Source: G963662655 sp963665015 (GTDB taxonomy: Bacteria; Cloacimonadota; Cloacimonadia; Cloacimonadales; JAIOQZ01). From it: DNA of 64,000 nt. The notes beneath the pieces are model-generated. The model worked only from the letters and a program-made list of their open reading frames with translations, did not search any database and was not told where the DNA came from. The translations under genes were made by a program, and so were the position numbers. Positions 52,595 to 60,804 of the stretch are shown here, one piece after another (position 1 is the stretch's first letter; every line of letters begins with the position of its first letter). The stretch lies in assembly GCA_963665015.2 (NCBI GenBank), contig CAXXSY010000003.1, positions 434,001 to 498,000 on the forward strand. Direction: 5' to 3'.

Positions 52595-53617
52595 ATGAAA
52601 ATCTATATCATGTTCCTTCTTCTACTCGTAACCAGTGCGATTACGGCAGTGGCATTCGATCCTGAAATCCACTCCACGATCATGCTTGACGCCAAGTTTT
52701 TCGGCGGGGAAGAAGCAAACCATGGCGACGCGAACACAACCAACAAATTCGCGATACGCAAGGCGGCATTTTCGATTGAAGGGCAGCTTCAAGACAACAT
52801 GAAGTATGCGCTTGAAGGAGGAATAGCCACATGCGTGAGCAACAACTCCGGAAATACGTTTCAATTGATGGATGCATCCTTGATGTACGAGCTATACCCA
52901 AACATCAATGTCGGATTACAAAAGGGACACATCATGCGCAGCTTCTCTTCAACGACCGAGTGCGCGAACCGTCTTGCAATGGAGAAACCAATTTTTGAAC
53001 AGGAAAAGGTTTATGCAGGATGTCACCTGATGGGTTTCGTGGCCGACGGATATTTTGAACTTGGCGAAATATCTGGCATCGAGGCCGAAATTGCTGTCCT
53101 CAATGGAAACAACGATCATCTGGATCAGGCGCATTACTACAATCTCGGTGTTCGGTATGATTCGCCCCTGACGGGGCTTTCCGTTCTCGGTTCCGTTTCC
53201 CGAACCAAAGAAGAATACTGGAAGGATCAGGTTAAAACGCACAAGGAAGGTTATCGCGCGGTCGCTGGTGTAAACTACCAGGCGCACAATATCTGGACAA
53301 CGTTCGAATACTTCACGGGCCGCGGATTTTCCGGCAATCCCGATCAGATCATGAATAGCTGGTATGCCCAAGCGGGTTACGAGATTTCAGTCGGGATCAA
53401 ACACATCCACGCGATCGTGCCTTACGTCATGCTCGAATCCTGGGAAAAGGATAAGGATGTGGAAGACACAACCTATCGGTATATTGAGCCGGGCGTTACC
53501 TTGAAAGTATCGAGCTCGACAAAGCTGAAATGTGCATACCGTGAAGAAATCATGCAGCCCGATGGGGAGATCGAAGCCCCGACAAGCTTCATCATCCGTC
53601 TGCAATCAGGCTTTTAG
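52595..53617 (+). CDS. Outer-membrane porin (phosphate-selective porin-like fold)
   Basis: 340 residues with a signal peptide (ends TAVA). Alternating strands begin after HSTIMLDAKFFGGEEANHGD, with FAIRKAAFSIEGQLQDNMKY and GLQKGHIMRSFSSTTE typical of OprO/OprP-like porins, and the sequence ends in Phe. A 14-16-strand barrel is likely. Its place in the feo operon suggests it lets Fe(II) or small Fe chelates across the outer membrane (inference). Paralogue-like protein at 59528-60781 in the phosphate locus. Confidence 0.75.
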   Translation: MKIYIMFLLLLVTSAITAVAFDPEIHSTIMLDAKFFGGEEANHGDANTTNKFAIRKAAFSIEGQLQDNMKYALEGGIATCVSNNSGNTFQLMDASLMYELYPNINVGLQKGHIMRSFSSTTECANRLAMEKPIFEQEKVYAGCHLMGFVADGYFELGEISGIEAEIAVLNGNNDHLDQAHYYNLGVRYDSPLTGLSVLGSVSRTKEEYWKDQVKTHKEGYRAVAGVNYQAHNIWTTFEYFTGRGFSGNPDQIMNSWYAQAGYEISVGIKHIHAIVPYVMLESWEKDKDVEDTTYRYIEPGVTLKVSSSTKLKCAYREEIMQPDGEIEAPTSFIIRLQSGF

Positions 53618-53629
53618 GAGGGAGAAACC

Positions 53630-54511
53630 ATGAAACAACTCATTCTTGTACTTATTGTTCTTGCAGCGATCAATTTGCTGATAGCTGAAACGGTGGTTAT
53701 CGAGCCAACCGATGACATGTACACGGACGTGGAGCATCCGGGAACCAATCCAACCGTAACGGAACTCTGGGTAGCCGAGTTTTCGGCTGCCAGTCACTTC
53801 GAACGTATCATGATGCGTTTTGATCTCGAACTATATCGGGACGTTACAATCCAGTCGGCAACCCTGCATCTCAAACGCTTCTTCAGTTGTCCATCCTCCG
53901 GCACGACCGTCACGAATTTCTATGCGATCACCGAGGAATGGGACGAAGATACATGGCCGTTTGCGGAGCATGTCGAATACAATGAGAGCATCTCCATGCC
54001 CTATACGTTTTCGGGCGCAGGGGGTGATGCCGTGACCGATTACGAAGTCGATGTAACCGATTTCATACAGAACTGGATCGATACGGATCTGCCCAATTAT
54101 GGATTCGTTATCAGGGCGAACAACGGTTATAAGTGGTCGAAATTTTACTCCAAGGAACATTCCAATGTCGATTTCCATCCATCCTTGACACTGACGTTCC
54201 AAGGCCAGGCAACGCAAGAGGAAGATATCGAAGCATACGAAGTCACTGCCATGAACTTCCCCAATCCGTTCAACCCGGAAACCACAATTTCCTACACCAT
54301 TCCCCAAAGTTCCTTCGTCAACATTGAAATATTCAATGTTCGTGGACGCCTTACCTATGAAACAAGTCAAGGTTATCAACATGCGGGGCAGCATCAAGTA
54401 ACCTGGAATGGTACGGATAATTCTGGAAAATCCGTGGCGAGCGGACTGTACTATTATCGGATCGATACGAATCGCGGCACGATTACAAAGCCGATGATAA
54501 TGCTGAAATAG
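53630..54511 (+). CDS. Secreted DNRLRE-domain protein with FlgD-like tail (copy 1)
   Basis: 293 residues with a signal peptide (MKQLILVLIVLAAINLLIA). A DNRLRE-type beta domain (about 22-200; MYTDVEHPGTNPTVTELWVA, LHLKRFFSCPSSGTTVTNFY) is followed by the C-terminal FlgD-like domain (NFPNPFNPETTISYTI...SGLYYYRIDT...KPMIMLK). A near paralogue lies at 55337-56221. DNRLRE domains are often parts of surface adhesins or binding proteins (CBM96 relatives), but the ligand here is unknown. Position between the iron porin and the FMN protein suggests an envelope role in iron handling (inference). Confidence 0.75.
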   Translation: MKQLILVLIVLAAINLLIAETVVIEPTDDMYTDVEHPGTNPTVTELWVAEFSAASHFERIMMRFDLELYRDVTIQSATLHLKRFFSCPSSGTTVTNFYAITEEWDEDTWPFAEHVEYNESISMPYTFSGAGGDAVTDYEVDVTDFIQNWIDTDLPNYGFVIRANNGYKWSKFYSKEHSNVDFHPSLTLTFQGQATQEEDIEAYEVTAMNFPNPFNPETTISYTIPQSSFVNIEIFNVRGRLTYETSQGYQHAGQHQVTWNGTDNSGKSVASGLYYYRIDTNRGTITKPMIMLK

Positions 54512-54521
54512 TGAGGTTTGC

Positions 54522-55100
54522 ATGATGAGACTTGTGATGTCCGGTAACGATCGATTTACAGCGTCGCAAAGATCATCGATGCAAACGAGCGATCGAACCA
54601 TGTTTCGACTTCTGCTTACATGGCTGGCATTTCTGCTGCCTGCCCTTCTCCTCTGCGGGCAGGCAGCATTTCTTGATGACGATTCGTTCATCCGGGCAGC
54701 CGAAGAACGACTCGAACCGGTCCAGTGCGATCTGATCGTAAGCGACTCCTGTCGGGTGGCTGTTTGCACCGATCAGGATGGCGAGAAACGACTTTACACG
54801 CACAGCAACGACTTCGTTCAAATCCATGGATACAGCGGAATCACGGTTCTTGAAATCGTCATGGACGAGACCGGAGCCATCCAATCGGTGAGAATTCTGG
54901 AAAGCGAAGATACGCCATCGTTTGTGCGCCACGTCAAGCATTCGGGTTTCCTGAAGAATTTTAGGAACTACGATGGTGAGAACACGCCCGAAACTGTTAC
55001 GGGCGCGACCATCACGAGTGAGGCAATTATCGAAACAGTTCATGATGTTCGCGAAAAGGTGATCCGACATCTGAAGTCCGGCCTGAACACAAACCGGTAG
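54522..55100 (+). CDS. FMN-binding domain protein (RnfG/NosR-like), membrane- or surface-anchored
   Basis: 192 residues. A hydrophobic segment (MFRLLLTWLAFLLPALLLCG, about 27-46) acts as signal or anchor; an internal start at 54600 would make it N-terminal. The FMN-binding domain ends in ETVTGATITSEAI, which matches the [S/T]GAT-x-[T/S] flavinylation signature where FMN is covalently attached to Thr. HGYSGITVLEIVMDETGAIQ is the preceding conserved segment. It could be an extracytoplasmic redox protein, e.g. for ferric reduction ahead of FeoB (inference). Starts 10 bp after the DNRLRE gene. Confidence 0.78.
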   Translation: MMRLVMSGNDRFTASQRSSMQTSDRTMFRLLLTWLAFLLPALLLCGQAAFLDDDSFIRAAEERLEPVQCDLIVSDSCRVAVCTDQDGEKRLYTHSNDFVQIHGYSGITVLEIVMDETGAIQSVRILESEDTPSFVRHVKHSGFLKNFRNYDGENTPETVTGATITSEAIIETVHDVREKVIRHLKSGLNTNR

Positions 55101-55336
55101 GACAACCCCGACAATCAGTCAAATCGCATCGACGGGTATCATAGCCCCTATTACCCCCTTGATTTACATCCGAGCCGGAAAAACAGGTTTACAAATATTT
55201 AGAGATTGGTGTAAATTTGTTCCTTTCCGAGAATACGTTGCTGCGGGAATCGTTTCGAACGAATCGGGATTGCCCGAAAGGCCCCGACAGCTATGCTATT
55301 TACATGCTAACAAGGATATAAAAAAAAGGAGAACTC

Positions 55337-56221
55337 ATGATGAAAAATGCGCTTGTATTTCTAATGCTGGTCGTTGCTTCGTTCGCGCTGTTCGCGGAAA
55401 CCGTGACCCTTGCGCCCAGTGACGACATGTACACCGATGCCGAGAATCCGGACGTCGATCCTGAACCTACCCAGCTCTGGACCGCGAACTTCTCCGCCGC
55501 CGGACATTTCGAGCGGATCATGATTCGCTTCGATTTGGAAGATTACGCCGACGTCGAATTGCAATCGGCAACCCTGCACCTGACGCGGTTCTTCAGTTGC
55601 CCATCCAGCGGTACTTCCTCTACCACCTTCTACGCGATCGATCAGCAGTGGGACGAAGAAACATGGGATCACACCCAGCATATCGCATACAACGATCAGA
55701 TTTCCATGCCATACGTGTTCAGCGGAACCGGCGGAGATGCGATCGTCGATTTCGATATCGATATCACGGATTTTATCAACTGCTGTATCGAGGACGACAA
55801 TGCGAACTACGGCTTTGCGATTCTCTCGGATGCAAATCAGAAACTTTCCGAGTTTTACTCCAAGGAGCATGAAAACGCGGACTATCATCCATCGCTGACA
55901 CTCACCTACGAAGGAAACGCCACCCACGAAGAAGGGATCGAGCCTTACGAAGTCACTGCCATGAATTTCCCCAATCCCTTCAATCCCGAGACCACCATCG
56001 CCTACACCATTCCCAAGGACTCCTTCGTTCGTGTCGATATCTTCGACGTTCGCGGGCGCCTTATATATACAATATCGGAAGGTTATCAAAAACAAGGTCA
56101 ACACACGGTAACCTGGAATGGCGTCGATGAATCGGGCAAAAACGTGGCCAGCGGCGTTTACTATTATCGGATATCTACGAATCGCGGCACGATGACAAGA
56201 CCGATGATCCTTCTGAAATAG
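55337..56221 (+). CDS. Secreted DNRLRE-domain protein with FlgD-like tail (copy 2)
   Basis: 294 residues with a signal peptide (ends ALFA). The DNRLRE domain (MYTDAENPDVDPEPTQLWTA; LHLTRFFSCPSSGTSSTTFY) and FlgD tail (NFPNPFNPETTIAYTI...SGVYYYRIST...RPMILLK) are near-identical in layout to copy 1. Its own 236-bp upstream gap holds a TTTACA / TAAATT promoter-like pair (about 55178-55207) and AAAGGAG before the ATG, so it may be transcribed separately from the feo set. GC is a little higher than copy 1. Function unknown; possibly an iron-responsive surface protein. Confidence 0.75.
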   Translation: MMKNALVFLMLVVASFALFAETVTLAPSDDMYTDAENPDVDPEPTQLWTANFSAAGHFERIMIRFDLEDYADVELQSATLHLTRFFSCPSSGTSSTTFYAIDQQWDEETWDHTQHIAYNDQISMPYVFSGTGGDAIVDFDIDITDFINCCIEDDNANYGFAILSDANQKLSEFYSKEHENADYHPSLTLTYEGNATHEEGIEPYEVTAMNFPNPFNPETTIAYTIPKDSFVRVDIFDVRGRLIYTISEGYQKQGQHTVTWNGVDESGKNVASGVYYYRISTNRGTMTRPMILLK

Positions 56222-56240
56222 TGTCCGACGATCCTCTGAA

Positions 56241-56755
56241 AGAAAACCCCTCATCACGACCGTGACGCGGGTTTTCTCTATGGTCCGCCAAGCTCCTGTG
56301 ATTTTGCTTGCAAAATCGAATCCCCAAAGCTTGGATATCATCAGGCGATTTCCAATGAAACACGGGCAGGCACAGGTACCTGCCCCTACAGCACAATGCA
56401 AAACCCGCTCCGCGTATGTGAAGCGGGTTTTCTCTATGGTCCGCCGAGCTCCTGTGATTTTGCTTGCAAAATCGAATCCCTAAAGCTTGGATATCATCAG
56501 GCGATTTCCAATGAAACACGGGCAGGCACAGGGACCTGCCCCTACAGCACAATGCAAAACCCGCTCCACGTATGTGAAGCGGGTTTTCTCTATGGTCCGC
56601 CAAGCTCCTGTGATTTTGCTTGCAAAATCGAATCCCCAGAGCTTGGATATCATCAGGCGATTTCCAATGAAACACGGGCAGGCACAGGGACCTGCCCCTA
56701 CAGCACAATGCAAAACCCGCTCCACGTATGTGAAGCGGGTTTTCTCTATGGTCCG
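56241..56755 (+). repeat. Tandem ~155-bp repeats carrying terminator hairpins
   Basis: The segment GCGGGTTTTCTCTATGG starts at about 56267, 56423, 56578 and 56734, giving three full 155-156-bp units. Each contains AAAACCCGCT...AGCGGGTTTT (a rho-independent-like hairpin with a T-run) and GGGCAGGCAC...GTACCTGCCC (a second dyad). Long open frames run through it in several frames and both strands, which is what a non-coding repeat with period near a multiple of three would do; I do not call genes here. Confidence 0.85.
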
Positions 56756-56794
56756 CCAAGCTCCAGCTTGGCATTTCTTATTCTCTCTCTACAA

Positions 56795-56945
56795 ACATAT
56801 CTCCGCTAACATGATTTCGCTACGCGAATTCACAACGCTCATGTTTTCGTTTCAGCTTCGCTGAAGCCGATTATCCACTAACATAATATCAGCAAGCTGA
56901 TATTACAACGTTCATGATTTCGTTTCAGCTTCGCTGAAGCCGAAA
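56795..56945. repeat. Short palindromic repeats (TTCAGCTTCGCTGAA)
   Basis: TTTCGTTTCAGCTTCGCTGAA occurs twice about 70 bp apart as TTTCGTTTCAGC + TTCGCTGAA (about 56849 and 56921), with AATATCAGCAAGCTGATATT between them, a perfect hairpin. Non-coding, directly after the 155-bp array and before a minus-strand gene end. Confidence 0.65.
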
Positions 56946-57791
56946 TTATTTCATCAGAACCATTTTACGGATCGTGGTCTGGTTTGACGTGCTCAGCTTG
57001 CAGTAGTAGATACCGCTTGAGACGTTCTTGCCGGATGCGTCGGTACCGTTCCACGCGACGGTGGTTTCACCCTGATCGGCGTGACCGTTGAAGAGGGTCA
57101 CGACCTTCTGACCGCGAATGTTATAGACGATCAGGCTGGCGTTCATCTCTTTCGGCACGGAGAAACTGATGGTGGTCTCGGGATTGAACGGATTGGGGTA
57201 GTTGCTCAGCGTGACGGCTTCGATTTCCGGAGCGGTATTGTCGTCGTTCGCAACCACTTCGTTTGCCGCTCCGGGTGTGCAGGTGAGTTCGTATCCTGCG
57301 CCATAGAGCATCCAGTTGTCGGTCGCGTCGGGCGAGCGTCCGATGGAGACATCGTCCACGTCGAGTCCGGTATCCTCGACGTATTCGTATTCGTAGCTGT
57401 CGATGACGGTGTTGTTCGCGTCGATAAGATACACTGCGTCCGCGCTGCCTCCGAGCTTGGTGTCGATATGCGTCACGCCGTCGTCGATATCCTCGTCGAA
57501 CCAGAACAGCAGGTATCCGCCGGCTTCGATGGTCGTGTCGTCCGGGCTGGTGGTCGGGATCATGTAGGCGCTTTCGAGGGTGCCGTCGTAGTGGTCGTCC
57601 GCGAAGTAGAGTCCGCCCATATCAATTGACGAATCTCCGGAGTTGTAGATTTCCACCCAGTCGCAGTAATCGCCTTCCGGGTCGGCGATGGTGGCATCGT
57701 TTTTCGCCATCAATTCGTTGATGTAGAGATTTTGCGCAAACAGTCCGCCCAGCGCGGCAAGAAGCAAAGCGCATATAAAAATCCTTTTCAT
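56946..57791 (-). CDS. Secreted lamin-tail-domain (LTD) protein with FlgD-like tail
   Basis: 281 residues from the ATG at 57791 (GGAGG before it) with a signal peptide (ends LFA). An LTD domain (about 20-140; LYINELMAKNDATIADPEGD, DWVEIYNSGDSSIDMGGLYF) is followed by a short linker and the FlgD-like C-terminal domain (NYPNPFNPETTISFSV...SGIYYCKLST...RKMVLMK). LTD modules are common in secreted nucleases and phosphate-scavenging proteins. It is the last gene of a minus-strand run that begins with Pit phosphate transport genes. Ligand unknown. Confidence 0.78.
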   Translation of the reverse strand: MKRIFICALLLAALGGLFAQNLYINELMAKNDATIADPEGDYCDWVEIYNSGDSSIDMGGLYFADDHYDGTLESAYMIPTTSPDDTTIEAGGYLLFWFDEDIDDGVTHIDTKLGGSADAVYLIDANNTVIDSYEYEYVEDTGLDVDDVSIGRSPDATDNWMLYGAGYELTCTPGAANEVVANDDNTAPEIEAVTLSNYPNPFNPETTISFSVPKEMNASLIVYNIRGQKVVTLFNGHADQGETTVAWNGTDASGKNVSSGIYYCKLSTSNQTTIRKMVLMK

Positions 57792-57829
57792 GGTAACCTC
57801 CAGGTTTTTCATTTTATACATCGATTTTG

Positions 57830-58546
57830 TTAATTCAGGATATAGACGTCCAGTCGATTTTCGCTGTCATCGACGACGTACGCCGTGTTGCCGACAACGG
57901 CGATACCTTCCGGATCACGCGTCTTGATCTTCCACGATTCCACAATACCGTTTTCGGTGTTCCAGTGATAGATGCAATGCGTCTCGTCACTGATTATGTA
58001 GTAGGTGTCCTGATCTTCACCGCGATCGATTCCGGATGGTGCGAAATCGAGCGCGTAATCTACCGATCCTTCTATTGCTCCCTGTGTCCAGATAAGGACT
58101 TGCATGGGTTCGCTCTTACTCACAACAGCGTAACAAACCTTGTTATAACAGGCTCCTTCGAGATCGACGGGCGAAAAGGATATTGTCGTGTGAATCGTTT
58201 CATCACCTATAGACAAACCGTAGAGCTTGCTGTCGGATTCGTCGGCGAGCCACAGTACATTGGAAACGGTATCGATGCCGATCCCTTCGAGGTCGCGCAA
58301 TTCCGTGTCGATCGTATCGAGGATGGTTCCTTCCAAGTCCATCTTGTAGATCAATCCACCCTCGTCGCTTACGGTCCAGAGGTTCGTGCCGTCGTACGCC
58401 AGACCGGACGGCTCCGCGATGTTCAGCGGATAGCTTGCCGTGTAGTTCAGTTCGACGATGTTTATGCTATCCTTGTCGTCGTTATCGTCGTCGCAGCCGG
58501 ATAGGATCAGCAGACAGAGGGATAGCAGCACGATCCACCATTTCAT
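57830..58546 (-). CDS. SdiA-regulated-type beta-propeller lipoprotein
   Basis: 238 residues with a lipoprotein signal (LILSGC, Cys18) followed by a poly-Asp stretch (DDDNDDKD). Blades repeat as EPSGLAYDGTNLWTVSDEGG, DLEGIGIDTVSNVLWLADES and DPEGIAVVGNTAYVVDDSEN, which match the SdiA-regulated (PF06977) propeller family. No catalytic role is known. 3 bp after the two-LTD lipoprotein, so co-transcribed. Confidence 0.75.
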   Translation of the reverse strand: MKWWIVLLSLCLLILSGCDDDNDDKDSINIVELNYTASYPLNIAEPSGLAYDGTNLWTVSDEGGLIYKMDLEGTILDTIDTELRDLEGIGIDTVSNVLWLADESDSKLYGLSIGDETIHTTISFSPVDLEGACYNKVCYAVVSKSEPMQVLIWTQGAIEGSVDYALDFAPSGIDRGEDQDTYYIISDETHCIYHWNTENGIVESWKIKTRDPEGIAVVGNTAYVVDDSENRLDVYILN

Positions 58547-58549
58547 CGA

Positions 58550-59521
58550 TTACTCCGTATTCGATTGGCCCGGTGTGGGGTTCTGAGAGATGCTCCAGGC
58601 GCCGCCGTCGGGGATGCGCGCGTAAGATTCACCGTCATTGAGGGCGGGGAAATTCACGCTGTCGATCGGCTCTTCGTTGGCGTTTTCGAGAAACACTTGC
58701 TCGCCGCCGCTGGAGAGCTTGAAGTATGTCTGCACATCGTCGCAGTCCCAGGTGAGGAATCCGTTCGCTGGAACGACGGTGCCGTTCGGAAACGTGCTCT
58801 TGCTGTCCGAGGAACCCTCGTCGTAGAGATAGTAGCCGCTGATGTCGATATTGTCCGGAGAGGCGTTGTATATCTCGAGCCAGTCCGGATCGCCATTGGC
58901 GTCGATCTCGTTCAGATAAAGCGCTTGCGGGCCGTTGTTCGGCATTCCGGGCGTGGGTGTGTTCACGACCTGCCATGTGTTGCCGCCGTCCGGGATGCGT
59001 GCGTAGGACTCTCCGTCATTCAATGCGGGTGTGTCTATGTGATCGATCTGACCTCCGCCGGTGTCCGCCAGATAGACGCTCTCGCCACCGCTCGAAAGAC
59101 CGAACGGCGCGTTGTAGGTTTGGCCTTCCGCGTTGAAATGCAGAACCAGATAACCGTTTGCCGGAATCTGGGCGTTGGGGAAGATGTACGGGTCGTCCAT
59201 GTGTCCTGCGTCATACACCAGAAAGCTGGTGATATCGACGATGGCGGATTGCGGGTTGTAGATTTCGATCCAATCGTTGCCGCTGGCGGAAACCTCGTTG
59301 ATCCACAGGTTGACGCCGGACGAGCTTCCGCCGATCGGGTCTTCGTCCAGGCTGCAAGCGAACAGGAACATGATCGGGATCATCAGCATGATGACATGAT
59401 GCGGTCTGACCAGCCGTTCGGACAGCGGCTTGTTTCCGCGATTCGAAGGTTGTTTCCCGGGGATTTTCGGGTTATTTTGCGTATCCATTCGGTAAAGCTT
59501 GTCTTGTTTTTCATTCCGCAC
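58550..59521 (-). CDS. Lipoprotein with two lamin-tail domains
   Basis: 323 residues with the GTG start at 59521 (SD GGGGAGG directly before it; the ATG at 59488 is an alternative). After an unusually long polar N-terminus a hydrophobic segment (IMLMIPIMFLFAC, Cys56) looks like a lipoprotein signal. Two LTD repeats follow, each INEVSASGNDWIEIYN / LNEIDANGDPDWLEIYN ... LNDGESYARIPDGG. An ATG in another frame at 59514 has better spacing to the SD, so the true N-terminus may involve a frameshift or a mis-assembly. Function unknown; linked to the phosphate porin by 6 bp. Confidence 0.68.
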   Translation of the reverse strand: MRNEKQDKLYRMDTQNNPKIPGKQPSNRGNKPLSERLVRPHHVIMLMIPIMFLFACSLDEDPIGGSSSGVNLWINEVSASGNDWIEIYNPQSAIVDITSFLVYDAGHMDDPYIFPNAQIPANGYLVLHFNAEGQTYNAPFGLSSGGESVYLADTGGGQIDHIDTPALNDGESYARIPDGGNTWQVVNTPTPGMPNNGPQALYLNEIDANGDPDWLEIYNASPDNIDISGYYLYDEGSSDSKSTFPNGTVVPANGFLTWDCDDVQTYFKLSSGGEQVFLENANEEPIDSVNFPALNDGESYARIPDGGAWSISQNPTPGQSNTE

Positions 59522-59527
59522 CTCCCC

Positions 59528-60781
59528 TCAGAAATTGACCAGCACACGCGCTGTGGCAAAGGAGAAGTCGTCTTCTCCGATCCAGTCGCCGTCGCCGTCA
59601 GAGTACTTCGAGTTTTCGACCATGATGTAGTTGACCATGAGTCGTATATTGTTGTTGGGATACCAGTTGAGCGCGATGCCGTAGTTGTTCGCCATGCCGC
59701 CGTAGATGAGGGCGTCCTCGTCGGTGAGGTCGAGGTGGCTGTAGCGCAGCGCGATCTCGAGCGCGCCGTATTCGCTTTCCGGTACCGGTTTTCCGAATTC
59801 CGCTTCCTCGATATCGTAGGGCTTCGATTCGCCGGTGATGAACCAGCCAACCATCGCGTATCCGCCGCAGAATTCCGCGTCGTCTTTGTCTGCCTTGCGG
59901 GTCACGGTGGTCAGCGTGTATTCCATCTGCGCGTAGAAGGGACCATATTTACCCGCAAGCTCACCGCCGATGGTGTTGTACCCTGTAACGTTGGTGATGT
60001 CGCCGGTGTCGAGAAACTTGGTACGCGAGACGGAGGTCTCGGGTCGCTCGTCGAATTCGAGGACCTTTTCTTCGCCATCCTCGACGGCGTCCGGCGTTAT
60101 CGATTGAAAGGCTCCGCCCAGGTGCAGAAGCGCGTTGTCGCTGTTCAGCGGCGCTGCGACGAGACGACAGGCGAAAGCGCTGCCTTCGTCGTCCGACTTC
60201 TGGTCGAGATTTTCCGCCGCTTCGCCGAACATACCGGCCGACGCGTGCATCCAGTTACGCCAGTAGGTTACGCCGAAGCCGATCCTGCGCCCGGTGGTGA
60301 ACGTGTTCGGATAGGCGCGTTCGAGGAAGACGATCTTCGAGGAGCTGGTCAGCTCTTCCATGCTGAAGGGCGGCTTGAAATGCCCGACCTTGATCATCAT
60401 GTTTTCCCAGCCCTTGTAGGCGAGCCACATGTCCTTGACCTCGGGCCCCTTGTTCTTCTTGTCGCCTTCCTTCTGGTAGGTGGCGAAATCCATATCCCAT
60501 TCCGCGCGCCATTTTTCCCAGAGCTTGACCTTCATGGCGAAGCGTACTCGACGCAAGTCGGTACCGTCGCTCATGGATTCTTCGTTTTCGTTTTCGAAGT
60601 AGATCGCGCCGTCCAGATACATCCGGACGTCGAAGCGCGTCTTGAACATGCCGTCGGAGGACGAGAATTGTAGAATGCCGTCTTTCCACTCCGTGTTGGC
60701 GCCGGTTCGATCCGCGAAAAGCATGGAAAAGCACACAAGCAGAATCGATACGATTCCGCATTTCAAACTGAGTCGATTCAT
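59528..60781 (-). CDS. Phosphate-selective porin (OprP/OprO-like)
   Basis: 417 residues with a signal peptide (ends MLFA). Strands begin ILQFSSSDGMFKTRFDVRMY, with RRVRFAMKVKLWEKWRAEWD, VGHFKPPFSMEELTSSSKIV, FLERAYPNTFTTGRRIGFGV, the most conserved segment of the OprP/OprO family, and the last residue is Phe. It forms an outer-membrane pore for phosphate or polyphosphate. The Pit transporter and DUF47 protein lie upstream on the same strand (23-bp gap), supporting phosphate uptake. Confidence 0.9.
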   Translation of the reverse strand: MNRLSLKCGIVSILLVCFSMLFADRTGANTEWKDGILQFSSSDGMFKTRFDVRMYLDGAIYFENENEESMSDGTDLRRVRFAMKVKLWEKWRAEWDMDFATYQKEGDKKNKGPEVKDMWLAYKGWENMMIKVGHFKPPFSMEELTSSSKIVFLERAYPNTFTTGRRIGFGVTYWRNWMHASAGMFGEAAENLDQKSDDEGSAFACRLVAAPLNSDNALLHLGGAFQSITPDAVEDGEEKVLEFDERPETSVSRTKFLDTGDITNVTGYNTIGGELAGKYGPFYAQMEYTLTTVTRKADKDDAEFCGGYAMVGWFITGESKPYDIEEAEFGKPVPESEYGALEIALRYSHLDLTDEDALIYGGMANNYGIALNWYPNNNIRLMVNYIMVENSKYSDGDGDWIGEDDFSFATARVLVNF

Positions 60782-60804
60782 AAGAAACCCCCAATCTATT
60801 CTTT

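Noticed and set aside
56175..56864. Long open frames on both strands (up to ~200 codons) with repeated peptide blocks
   Set aside because: They run through the 155-bp repeat array in several frames and orientations at once, contain terminator stems, and have no ribosome-binding sites; they are repeat artefacts.
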